17,500 bases of DNA, from the NCBI GenBank assembly GCA_018398765.1, contig JAHBMJ010002992.1, positions 1 to 17,500 on the forward strand. Direction: 5' to 3'. The notes beneath the pieces are model-generated. The model searched no databases and had not been told where the DNA came from. It was given only the letters and a program-made list of their open reading frames with translations. Source of the stretch: Chromera velia (lineage: Eukaryota; Sar; Chromeraceae). Positions within the stretch are counted from its first letter, which is position 1. Every line of letters begins with the position of its first letter. The position numbers and the translations under genes are program-made. This document shows positions 1 to 9,499 of the stretch, in pieces.

Positions 1-47
1 AGGAGAGAGAGAAACAGAGAGAGAGAGACAGAGAGCAAGATAGAAAG

Positions 48-100
<53 letters not shown>

Positions 101-191
101 CGGAGAGAGAAGGAGAGAGAGAGAGAGGGAGGGAGGGAGGGAGGGAGGGAGGGAGAGAGAGAGAGAGAAGGAGAGAGAGAGAGAGAGAGAA
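1..191. repeat. Simple repeats (GA)n, (TA)n, (GGGA)n
   Basis: Almost pure GA dinucleotides enclose a TA run at about 49-74 and a GGGA run at about 126-152. They are read as part of the SKP1 second intron. On the sense (minus) strand the tract is pyrimidine-rich. Confidence 0.95.
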
Positions 192-298
192 ATGCACACA
201 TATCTCGGTAAAGGCACGCATGCACACAGACAGGATCGGCTTGTCAGGGAAGCGCCGGTTTAGAATTTTTGAGAAAAAGTCGCCGTAGAGAGTGATAG

Positions 299-452
299 AG
301 TGAGTGAGTGAGTGAGTGAGTGAGTGAGCGAGTGAGCGAGTGAGCGAGTGATTGAGTGAGTGAGTGAGCGAGCGAGGGAGTGAGCGAGGGAGTGAGCGAG
401 TGAGTGAGTGAGCGAGTGAGTGAGCGAGTGAGCGAGCGAGTGAGTGAGTGAG
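299..452. repeat. (GAGT/GAGC)n tetranucleotide array
   Basis: About 38 four-base units, GAGT or GAGC, run nearly without interruption. On the minus sense strand this is ACTC/GCTC. It lies within the inferred SKP1 intron. The rest of 1-861 shows no recognisable SKP1 C-terminal exon. Confidence 0.95.
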
Positions 453-861
453 GGGGGCAGTCAGAGAGGGAAGAAACCACAAGTAGTAGGAGTAGAAGTA
501 CTTGTGACGCGTCACATGCAGATGGGAAGAAGAAAACTTGAGGAGATAACGGGAGACGCCAGGAGTATTGTAGAGACCCGGGGAACTGAGAAAAGAGAGG
601 AGATGGCTGCGAAAAGAACAGGCGCGAGGTCCCAAGAGCACAGAAGGCAAAAAAAGGACAGGATGCCAGGAACATTCGCAAGAGAGGGACACTGAATCAG
701 ACACACATCGCGAGACTTAGATGAAAAAATATTACTCTTGAAAGGAGAACGATTCGCCACAGATACAGCCAGGAACACCAACAGACCGAGGTGCTCTCAA
801 TGCACAGTGCTCATGGAAACTACAAACGCATGTAGGAAGCCACACGGACTGACTAACTGAC

Positions 862-1536
862 TTTCTTGATGTCTACAGGCCAGATCCGCTTCACCTCTGG
901 GACAGGGTTGTCCTTGTGAGAATGGTGCCGGCAGTAGAGAATCAATCTCTCAAGGGTTTCTGGCTGGATGCCTGGGAGGGGAATGGTCTCATCTTCCGCC
1001 AGTGAACCGTCGATGAGCCCTGCACCACTCATCGGTGAACGTTCGCGACGAGGCCGCAGACAGTTTGGGAGGGAGAATAGGGAAACGAGCGGGGTGGGCG
1101 GGGGGCAAAGGAGTGAAGGAGGGCGAAACACATGGAATTGGTGGAATCAATGGCAGACAGAAGGGCGGAATTAGAGGCATTGGAGGTCCAGAAAGGGGAG
1201 CCGGGAGTGATTCAAGAACAACAGGAAACAACCCAAATTGAGCTATATATATACATGTCGGAGACAAAGCGAAAAGAGAGAGAGCAACGTACTCGGAGCG
1301 GCCCTTGTCCCTCTTCTGAGCACAAAACCGATCTACAGACTGCGGGTTGCAGGCGTTCCAGCCTACACGGTCGTTTCTTGACTTGCTGTTAAGAGCATTG
1401 ATGGCAAATTTGCATGTGAATAGACGGACGGACCTTCGCTGAGGTACTTGGATACTTGCACGACTGCTTCGTCAACCTCAAAGGTGGCTCCCGTGGAACA
1501 GGAAAGCTTTCGCTGTCTTTTTTGATTTTCACCCAT
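862..1536 (-). CDS. SKP1: SKP1-like SCF ubiquitin ligase adaptor, 5' part (2 exons, continues off left edge)
   Basis: SKP1 bridges cullin-1 and F-box proteins in SCF ubiquitin ligases, in cytoplasm and nucleus. Exon 1 is 1536-1434, starting at ATG and giving 34 codons plus 1 nt. It contains ATFEVDEAVV, matching the Skp1 N-terminal strand (xxFEVxxxVA). Exon 2 is 1019-862, 2 nt plus 52 codons, with DETIPLPGI and LILYCRHH, matching the family's PxPLPNV and VIxYCxHH. Phases join exactly (GAA G | GG, glycine). Donors are GTCCGT and GTCAGT; the exon 2 acceptor is GTGCAG. About 87 residues are visible against roughly 160 in the family. The C-terminal WDxxF and F-box-binding exons are not in 1-861, so they should lie outside the window. 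The sequence is divergent: the segment between FEVD and PLPG lacks the usual SxTIKxMLED block. The ATG is the first in frame, but an upstream exon spliced at the AG just before CGAAAG is possible. The family call is fairly sure; orthologue versus Skp1-like paralogue is not settled. Confidence 0.75.
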
Positions 1537-1800
1537 TGTTCTACCTCTCTCTGCCTCTGCGTACGTAGAGCTCGCTCGTTGATCAACGCCTGTCTGACCT
1601 TCGTTTTCTTTTCGATTGACTGGACATTCCAAGTGGACGCAAAGGGTAGGAGAAGGCGTGCTAAAAGTTGAAGCGATTCAATGAGGCAGACGAAAGACCG
1701 TCTTCGCTTCGATCCCCGCTTCCACTTAATTCTCAGGAAAGGGAAGCTGGTGCATGGGCACTTTATGGCACTTAAATTCACACTTTGGTTGAATTTTGTT

Positions 1801-1844
1801 GAACCCACATGGGTTCCGTTTCGGGTTTGGGCCCTGCCAGGGCC
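1801..1844. repeat. Two adjacent short perfect hairpins
   Basis: GAACCCA-CA-TGGGTTC (1801-1816) has a 7-bp stem and GGCCCTG-C-CAGGGCC (1830-1844) has a 7-bp stem. A weaker CGCGC/GCGCG pair follows near 1870-1890. They lie about 265-350 bp upstream of the SKP1-like start codon. Function is unknown; they could be DNA-binding sites or the remains of a mobile element. Confidence 0.6.
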
Positions 1845-1899
1845 ACCTATACGCGAGAGTTGGCGGGCATCGCGCGCCGAAGTTGCGCGTGCGAAGAAC

Positions 1900-2352
1900 G
1901 GCCGGAGTACAATTAAGGAATTAAGTGAATCAAGGAAAGTAAGATTTAGGCTATCATTGAGCCATAGCCCCCTTATTGGCCGCGTTAACTATTCATGCCG
2001 TGGCCATTGTGCAACCCAATCTGAAATCTCCCTTTTTCAACTTAATGTAGGAATATACTTGATTAAGATTCCGTATACCTAGCCGTATACCAAACCCTCA
2101 CTCATCATTCCAGAGTCTAACTTTAATCAATCAATCAGCCGATTTTAAAATAAAACTTAGAAAATCATTTGATTTCAATTCTTTAAGAAACATATGTTTT
2201 TTACCCATTTACGAAATTTATGTTTATAGACAGATATATATTTGAAAGTTAAGAGAGTCGCGAGTCAGAATCATAAGTGGTGTTCAATAACTGGATGCTA
2301 AACTAGGTTCCAGCCTAAGTAGCTAGAGCTAGTAGAGCTAGACTAGGCTACT
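1900..2352. other. AT-rich island
   Basis: Base composition changes sharply from the surrounding mixed sequence to clearly AT-rich, with runs such as ATTTTAAAATAAAAC. It ends in a quasi-palindromic cluster of AGCTAG words (2318-2352). No open frame of note. It may be an old insertion, or promoter or intergenic sequence of SKP1. Confidence 0.4.
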
Positions 2353-2981
2353 AAAGTCATCAGCGGACTCATTGCAGTGTGAGGGGAACATCTCAGGAAG
2401 AATCCTACATGCAAACAAAAACGGGTAAAGAAGCTGCTACCCGGCATCACATCTAGCACCATGCACGATCCGACCGGCAAGTGGAGAATGCAACACGTAC
2501 ACTGGCAGCAAAAGGCACGTCCAAGCATGCATACAGTGCCTCAGTGGATCATTGTTGTTGACATGCAGTCTTTGTGTTGTTCATTGTGAATGATAAATAA
2601 TATTTGCTCCTCCAGTTGTCTCCTGAATCTCCTCTCTTTTCCAATCGATGAGGAGACGGGCGTCCGGTACAGGAGAGTTGAATGCATCGACGGAAGGATA
2701 CTGATCGCGTGAACAAAAAGACAGTCGGAAAGGCTGCAAAGACTTCGATCGATCGAAAAATGCACGGATGGACAGATGGATCGATAACGGTGCGCGTTGG
2801 TAGTCTCAGTGACGTGAACACTGGCGAACACACTTACTTACCTATACCCTTCTCCTTGAGCCTCACCACTCGCGTCAGGTTTTGACGTTTCTGGCGGGCT
2901 TTTGCGCTGCAGTAACGTGAAACCCAAGACATACAGACCGAGAGACATACAGACAGACCGAAAGAAGGAGGGAAGAAGCAA

Positions 2982-3060
2982 GGAAGGAAGGAAGGAAGGA
3001 AGAGAGAAAGAAAGAATCAAAGAAAGAAAGGAAAGAAAAGGAAAGCTGGGAAGAAAAGGA
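2982..3060. repeat. Purine tract (GAAG)n/(GAAA)n
   Basis: Imperfect GAAG, then GAAA tetranucleotides on the plus strand, in intergenic sequence. Confidence 0.85.
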
Positions 3061-3212
3061 CAGAAAGGGACGAAAAAGAGACAGACAGATAGACAAAAGG
3101 AATCGAACGGCCTCCAAAGGACAGCTGGAGTACCACAGAGATGGAGGGAGGGACTAAATCCATGCCGCACCGCTTTTTCCCCCTACAGACAGACAACATT
3201 TTGGTCACTCAC

Positions 3213-3217
<5 letters not shown>

Positions 3218-3268
<51 letters not shown>
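3218..3268. repeat. (CA)n(GA)n compound microsatellite
   Basis: A pure CA run passes directly into a pure GA run. It lies in the intergenic region between SKP1-like and ALG11. Confidence 0.95.
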
Positions 3269-3984
3269 GGTCGTTCTTTCACGGGGGGCGAATGACGATG
3301 AATCTGAATTGAGCGAGACCAAGCCAAGCCAACCCAATCCAAGCCAATACACCCACCCGCCTGTTCATCGAACGATCCACAAGACGATGATCCTTCCCTT
3401 CCTAGACAATAAGACAGTCAGCCCCTCCCTCCCACAAAGCGAAACCGACAGGCAATATTTCTGCCCTTTGACTTCCTTTCGTCTAGTTTGAACACACAAT
3501 CAATCAATCAATCATGCATTGGGAGGGGGTTTCCTCCCTCGTCTGAATGAAAACTGATTCATTCATTCATTCATATGATAAGATCTGATCGAATCGGGAA
3601 GGAACAGAGGGGGCCGTGAGGGGACGGCGGCACCCACTCCCGGACCATGCAGGGTGTGCGTCACATGAATGACTTCATCCATCTGCAGGTAGGTTTGGGA
3701 TTTTTGTCGTTCAACAACATACTCACTCATTCGACTTTGTTTTCAGGAAGGCACAGGCCGCCTGGGCTCGAATTGAAAGCGCGCGCGCGTGTGTGTGTAT
3801 GGAGCTGCGGATGACTTCGATTTCTTGATCAATTCTTACAGGACTTTCCCCAGCTCAAGCATGAATACAAGCAGGTTGTCCATCAATGAAAAAACATGCC
3901 TTTGTCCATTCGAGCAATTTATGGAGTCCCCGCGAACATTGATCCCATCCCTTTACCCACCCCTTACCACACATACACTCTCTG

Positions 3985-4056
3985 TCTGTGTGTGGCTGCG
4001 TGCGTGCCTGCCTGCGTGTGTGTGTGCCTCTGTGTGTGTGTGTGTGTGTGTGTGTG
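3985..4056. repeat. (TG)n microsatellite
   Basis: TG-rich sequence with interruptions ends in an uninterrupted TG run next to GCAGCAG. Confidence 0.9.
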
Positions 4057-4198
4057 CAGCAGGTGTGATTGAAGTACCTGGATTGCGCGACGGACAAGAA
4101 GGAATCTTCTGAGGTATTTCGTTCCTTGCTTTGTGCATGAGTGCGCTCTAGTTCTTTCTTTGCCATGCCACCAGTCCTTGCAAGGGAATATCTATCGG

Positions 4199-4207
<9 letters not shown>

Positions 4208-4241
<34 letters not shown>

Positions 4242-4313
4242 CAGAGCCCCCCTCCGTGGACCCTCTAAACTCTGTCTGTCTGTCTGTCTGTCTGCCTGTC
4301 TGTCTGTCTGTAT
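4208..4313. repeat. (TC)n and (CTGT)n microsatellites
   Basis: A TC run (about 4208-4237) and a CTGT array (about 4272-4313) lie on either side of a short unique segment, downstream of the ALG11 stop codon. Confidence 0.9.
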
Positions 4314-4658
4314 TCGTGTCAGATGTAATGCTTCACCATTCATTTGATCACTCATTGATGTTTCATTTCACTTCATGCATCGGCCAGCTATCAAAAAGCC
4401 TGAAAGCCTCAGGCAGGCCAACAGAAGGGCGAACGAAATCAAAATGCCTGAGCGCATCAGACAGACAGCCAAGCGCCGAACGAAAGAAAAACGCCGGCCT
4501 GAGTGACTCAGACAGAGAGGGAGAGAAAAAAGGAAACGCATCTGACTACCAACCCGCCACCTATCTAGTTCTCAGCCCGCCATGAAAGACGAACCTTCAC
4601 TTCAAAGACAGACAGGTAGGCAAGCAAACAGACAGACGGAGACATACACCGAAGAGCT

Positions 4659-5128
4659 TTAGCGCAGCCGAAGTGCCTCAATACAAGAGGCTGCAAAACG
4701 TCGGTTGTCGGGAAACTGCGCAACTCTTTGTGCTATTTTGTCCTTCATCCGGCGATATCTTTCGCCGCCCAACATCACTGCATCCCACATACAGTCCGCA
4801 AATTCCTCTTCCGTTGTTGCCAGGTACCCCGGACCCCCCGCCCCCCCTCCTTGAAACTCCTCTCTTTGCTGCCCCGGTTGTGAAGACACAGACGCAGCCG
4901 AGGCCCCCAACCGCCCCCGGTCTACCCCAGGAGACCGAGAGGGGGACGTGCTGGAAGCTGCGGTCTGCGGTGTGGTTTTCGGGAGCGCATGCAGACACAC
5001 GTACAAAGAAAAGAAGCAAAAGAAAACCCCCAGGTCGGTCGGCGCACAAACAGAAGCAAAAAGGAAAAAGAAGTGTGGTTGCCCACCCGATTTTCGGTAC
5101 CTCTTCTCACCTCTCTCTTTCCCTCTCT

Positions 5129-5176
<48 letters not shown>

Positions 5177-8100
5177 AGAGAGAGAGGGAGACCCACATCC
5201 TTGTTCGATCTCTCTCGTTCTGCCCGATGCCTGCCGCCCTTTTCTTTTCCTCTTTTTTCATTTGCCTGAATGCTCTGACTATTACTCTTCTTCCATCCAC
5301 CCTCTCACTGACCGACCGACCGACCCACCCACCCTGAGGATGTCCAGTTTAGGGCCCCCAGAGTCATGTGCGACCACAACGCACCCTGCGGCGAGAAACT
5401 CCACGAGCGAGATCCCTGAAGAGATCGAGACATGCACACAGACAGGCAGGCAGGCAGACGATGGTTGCACATGTCAGAGAGCTACACACGCTCTACATCC
5501 ATCTTTTCTTTCAATGAATCAGGCCGCATGCGAACACGCCCTGATTCATTGAGTGCATCAACGAACGAATCACTGACTGACTGACTGAGGGAGAGAGGGA
5601 GTGAGTGAACGACCGAGCGACTGACAGAGGAAGTGAGCAGATGAGTTCAGAAGACCTCGCGAGGTAGAAAAGGAGAGAGAGAGAGACAGGGAGATGCATG
5701 CGCGAACAGAACAAGGCACTGAGGCAGGCAGAAAAAGCAAGACAATAAAATATCTGCACAAAAACCTGGTTCAGGGAGTGCGCTCTGACACCGGATGCAT
5801 GGCAAATGGCTCAGCACGTCAACTTTTAAAAAGAAAAAAGACCGGCACAAAAACTCACCGAAGTGCTCATTCACCATTGTGTGAACTGCGACCTGCAAGC
5901 GCAAAGATTTTGAAACGAATCAAAATTTCGGTCCCACCGTTCACGTTCCGACTTATCCCGGTCACTATGTTAATGCTTGCACGACTGTATGGTCACCTTC
6001 CTCCTTTGTGTGGTTTTTCCTTTTACGCTTCATTTGAAAAACTAGTGAAAAAGAAGCATGCTCGCTCAGGCAGCCATGTAATGGGTTTCGCAGAGCGGAA
6101 AGCACACGCAGGAAAGACATTGAATGCACTCACTAGAAGGACAAGAGAACGGTTGGAAAAACCTTAAAACGAGACCGACGCCATCCGATCTCTGCACTCA
6201 TATTTCAGGTCTCGGTGATTACGTAGATTACTTAGATCGTGCTTGGAAATTCGATGTGCCACCCCCATGCAGTAAGCGAAAGGCTCGACTGACTGACTCA
6301 CCTTGGACTCGTGTAGTTGTGCAATGAGGTCAGGAAGAGACAGATTCAACTTGAATTCGATTCGTCTCTTGACTTGAAGTGGCATCTGAAGCTGGAGCAT
6401 TTTGAGGTCATTCACCAGCAGCTCGTCCTTCTCTCCACGCGTGGATCCGCAAAGGATCAAACGCGTGTCAGGAGGAAGCTCATTGCCGTGCTGTTTCGTT
6501 CCATGGAGAGAGGGCGATGCAGAGGACAATAAAGGAAAAGAAAAGACGGTGTACAGGTTTCTTTCCATGGAGAGAGGGCGATGCAGAGGACAACAAAGGA
6601 AAAGAAAAGACGGTGTACAGGTTTCTTTCCATGGAGAGAGGGCGATGCAGAGGACAATAAAGGAAAAGAAAAGACGGTGTAAACGTACACTTACTGCTGG
6701 GGTCATTCTAAAATTCCTTCCTGTCTGATTTTCTTGGCTGTGCCGAGGTGAAGCAAGACAACAGAGTGAAGCAGGGCAAGCACTGACGAGGCGAATTTGC
6801 GGTCACGTCTGATTGATTCAGTGAGGGATCACACGGGAAATTTTGTTCAAGGAGTCGAAGAAGGGTGGTGGGGGTGGCACGACGGGGATGAGGACGGCGA
6901 CACTGTGCATGGAAACGTGCAACAGAAAAGATACCAAGCACCGATGAAGCGAAACAAAGGCGAGGGTCTGCTCCTTCTACCTGTGAGATACTTGATCCAC
7001 GTAACTACGGACAAAACGGGCATACAAGAAAAAAAAAAACCGCCACGCAGACCCGAAAGGGCCGGAAACCGATTCATTTATTCATTCATTCACCTTCTCG
7101 ACCAGCCGCTCGAAGGCCTTCAGTTGAAGCCTGTGATTCTTCTCGGGTCGGAATTGAGCGACTGAGACGATCCACGGTTTTCTCCGATAGTCTTCCTCTG
7201 CATTCATTTATTCATTCATTCATTCGGATATATCAATACAGATAGATATTCACTCGTTCATTCATTCATTCACTCACATTCTCTTCACAGACTTGCATTC
7301 CCTCGGCATGCCCCTCGGCTTTCTTTCGTTTGTTTCGCTCGGGGGACCGGGTCGGCCAGAGACGGCCCGCGGCTTTTTTTTCTGGCCAACGCGCCGATCC
7401 TTTTCGCTCGATCGCGTAAGAGAGAAACTTCCATACAGCGATCGAGAGTGAGCTTGCGGTCTGAGGCTGCTCCTCCTTCTGTGTACTGGGGGTGCATGCA
7501 GGCTTCCATACAGGCTCCCTCCCCGACCCCCCCTGCGGGCATGCATCCCGATAGGAAGGAGACACCCCCCCCACCTTCAATCGATCGGCTCTCGGCCCGG
7601 AAAGCGCGAATGTCCGTCGGGGGGTAGACGACAGGGACCTGTGGGAGGAAGGAAGAAGGACGCACACAAATAAATACAAAAGATACGTAATCATGACACA
7701 AATATGAACAAAATCAAACACACGGACACACAGAGAGAGACACAGAGAGAGAGACATTTTGGGAAATAGCTGTTTTGTTGTTCGAGAGTAAAAACACAAA
7801 CCGAAAGAACCACCAACCACTACTAGAGAGCCAGGCAGCCAGGCAGTTTCTATGCCAATGACGAACCTACCTCTTTCTTCCATATTCGTTGGATGTGCGC
7901 CTGCGTCCACTTGGAATTCGCGACTGCCGTTCCCGCACAGGACCCACAGCACTGGTAAAGGAACCCCAACATCCGGTAATACCTGCAGGCAGCATCCATC
8001 TCGTGCATGTGGCATGCATGCATGCATGCATGGCATGTGGATGTCTTTTGTCTGTGAAGGAGCTTTCTTGTGATCTACATTCTTCGGAAGGAAGGAAGGC

Positions 8101-9172
8101 TGCTTCTGAGCAGGTATGTCACAGAACCGCATCGACGTATGAATTAGAGACCTGCTGTTCTGAGAGAAGAGGAAGGAGACCCAAAGAAAGGCTGTTCAGA
8201 CTTCAGCACCAAAGTGAACAGTCAAAAAACTCCCGGCAGAGTGATACGATAGTCAGTGAGAAAAAGTCAATCATGCAAACGGGAGTCGGCACAGCGGAAA
8301 AACAAATGCAACGGTCAGCGGTGTGAGATTTTTCCGTGTACTTAACAATTCTTGCAGAAGTGCCCCCACCGCCCGCCCCCCCACCAACAACGAAGTTGCG
8401 TGCACTCAAGGACTGACAAAAGCTTTCCGCGTGTGAGGAAAGAGGACCTTGCAATCACCTCACTGTTGTTGAAAGACGACGCCCCACTTCGTACCGTCTC
8501 CAGCATATCGGTGGAGACGGTAGGATAGTGAGTGTAGCAGGCCACCTCGCACCCACCGAAAAGTCGTGCGACGGGATACGAACACGGGTACCCTGTGGTG
8601 TCACAGAACACCTCTGGGGCGAAGCGGAGCAGGCACTCAAGGCTGAGAATTCCCGCACCAACTGACTGACAGAGAATCGTTAAGACCGGCCAAGAGTCTG
8701 GATTTGCCAGGAACGTTAGCGATAGCCTTTTGAATTCAAGACGGGTCTGTGTGGAACAGAAGCCGCGACATTCCTCCTCGGAGGTCAGTCGGGCTGGGTT
8801 TGGACTCGACGAAGCGATTGCATTGAGAATGTCGATTCCAAATCTCTGTTTGACGTCTGACAGAATGTCGAAATCCGGCTTGCAGGACTTGCTGTAAATT
8901 ACAATTTTGTCCGCCCTCCCTCTCCTCCCCGCCCCAGCCCCCCCCGCAGTGTTTTCCTGAAGGAGTCCCTCCACCAGACACCATAGAACCCGCTCTCCCC
9001 CCCCACCGCCATCACAGAACGGATGGAAGAAACCTATAGTTTTCTGGACTTGGCAGATTCTCAAGAGAATTCCGACCGAAAAGACAAAAAGACTGAAGAC
9101 CCAGAAGGGAAAGACATTGAGCACCAGTAGGAGGACGGAGACGAACAACCAAGACAATACTCGATCCGACAT
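4659..9172 (-). CDS. ALG11: GDP-Man:Man3GlcNAc2-PP-dolichol alpha-1,2-mannosyltransferase (ALG11), complete, 8 exons
   Basis: ALG11 adds the fourth and fifth mannoses (alpha-1,2) to the dolichol-linked N-glycan precursor on the cytosolic face of the ER. Exons on the minus strand: 9172-8418, 7982-7871, 7638-7575, 7197-7094, 6490-6302, 5892-5859, 5415-5333, 4868-4659 (TAA). They total 1551 nt, 516 residues, close to the family's ~490. All phases agree. Visible features are an N-terminal membrane anchor (~7-39), the G-rich donor loop GGGGGERVLW (~55-64), THYPTVSTDML (~214-224), SKWT with VYPPTD, VAQFRPEKNH (324-332), NEHFG (416-420), and SGGPKLDI (438-445). E417 and E425 form the EX7E motif of retaining GT4/GT-B enzymes. 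The usual HTMWNEHFG reads HTMVNEHFG. Seven introns (232-603 nt) contain simple repeats and no gene I can see. The exon 8 acceptor (GGGCAG) is the least certain junction: a donor 12 nt further on also keeps frame and would add VGGS. The start is the first in-frame ATG and directly precedes the anchor. Confidence 0.93.
5119..5188. repeat. (CT)n(CA)n(GA)n compound microsatellite in ALG11 intron 7
   Basis: Three dinucleotide runs in succession inside the last ALG11 intron (4869-5332). The intron contains no further exon that I can see. Confidence 0.9.
6501..6690. repeat. Tandem 64-bp repeat, three copies, in ALG11 intron 4
   Basis: Copies start with CCATGG at 6501, 6565 and 6629, each 64 nt apart; copies differ by only a few bases and the third is nearly complete (to about 6682). 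The array ends about 10 nt from the exon 5 acceptor (exon starts at 6490). On the sense strand each unit is rich in TCTTTTC and CCTCT, so the array supplies the pyrimidine tract for that acceptor. Confidence 0.93.
7072..7221. repeat. Identical 20-nt ATTC arrays framing ALG11 exon 4
   Basis: The same 20-nt string, ATTCATTTATTCATTCATTC, occurs at 7072-7091 and 7202-7221. The first copy ends one base past the donor GT (7093-7092). The second starts three bases past the acceptor AG (7199-7198). Further ATTC units continue to about 7275. Confidence 0.95.
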
Positions 9173-9499
9173 CTCGCCTCCTTGCTGGCTCTTCTCCCTT
9201 TGAAACAGCCAGGGTTTCTTTCAAGCGCACGACCTCAAACCTCACTGCATCACGCTTCCTGAGACAGCATACCTGATCGACTGTAAAATGTTAGCCGGCA
9301 ACCAACCAAAGAGTACCCCACCACACCTTTTAGAAAGAGACAAGCCTCGCAGAGTTGCTGGTGCGGCGTTGGTGTCAAGAGTTCCTTCATTTTATTAATA
9401 ATGCCTGATCATGGCCCTGATTCAAGAGGATTCAATGATCATGACCGGCAACACGCATCGAACAGATGAACGATGATGAACAGCGACCTGCTGGCTATA
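9173..9499. other. Upstream region of ALG11
   Basis: This gene-free stretch runs from the ALG11 start codon to the foldback element and presumably holds the ALG11 promoter and 5' UTR. It contains a short near-palindromic stretch around 9401-9450 with repeated TGATCATG-like words. I see no clear TATA box or other defined promoter element. Confidence 0.4.

Larger units (their letters stand above)
2842..3682 (-). other. Unassigned exon-like segments (minus strand)
   Basis: Three short open minus-strand segments have splice signals like those of the confirmed genes. 3682-3646 follows CTGCAG, starts with ATG and ends at GTCCGG. 3401-3357 reads EGKDHRLVDRSMNRR and ends at GTGGGT. 2906-2842 follows CTGCAG and ends at GTAAGTAAGT; it reads either RKSPPETSKP... 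or AKARQKRQNLTR.... The last two join in phase 0, but the first does not join to either. No family is recognised, so these may be a small spliced gene or chance matches. Confidence 0.2.
1537..4658. other. Intergenic region between SKP1-like and ALG11
   Basis: No gene is recognised in these 3.1 kb. Contents: a GC-rich hairpin cluster (1801-1890), an AT-rich island (about 1900-2350), a GAAG/GAAA purine tract (about 2982-3060), CA/GA runs (3218-3268), TG runs (about 3985-4056), a TC run (about 4208-4237) and a CTGT array (about 4272-4313). A few short open segments bounded by good splice signals are listed separately. The 133-codon plus-strand frame at 1681-2082 matches no family I know. Confidence 0.6.

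Noticed and set aside
1681-2082. 133-codon plus-strand open frame
   Set aside because: No recognisable domain; it runs through hairpins into AT-rich sequence and is best explained as chance.
3654-4112. Plus-strand small gene with exons such as GVRHMNDFIHLQ and DFPQLKHEYKQ
   Set aside because: Splice sites look good locally (ATGCAG, GTAGGT), but reading phases do not join without stops, and no family matches.
6501-6690. CRISPR-like repeat array
   Set aside because: The copies are directly adjacent 64-bp tandem units with no spacers, inside a eukaryotic intron.
7285-7574. Extra ALG11 coding sequence after exon 3 (continuation of the VVYPPTD frame)
   Set aside because: Exon 3 (ends 7575) and exon 4 (starts 7197) join in exact phase and match the family spacing between YPPxD and QFRPEKNH.
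7266-8132. 288-codon minus-strand open frame
   Set aside because: It reads through ALG11 introns and crosses exons 2 and 3 out of frame. The true exons are fixed by homology and phase.
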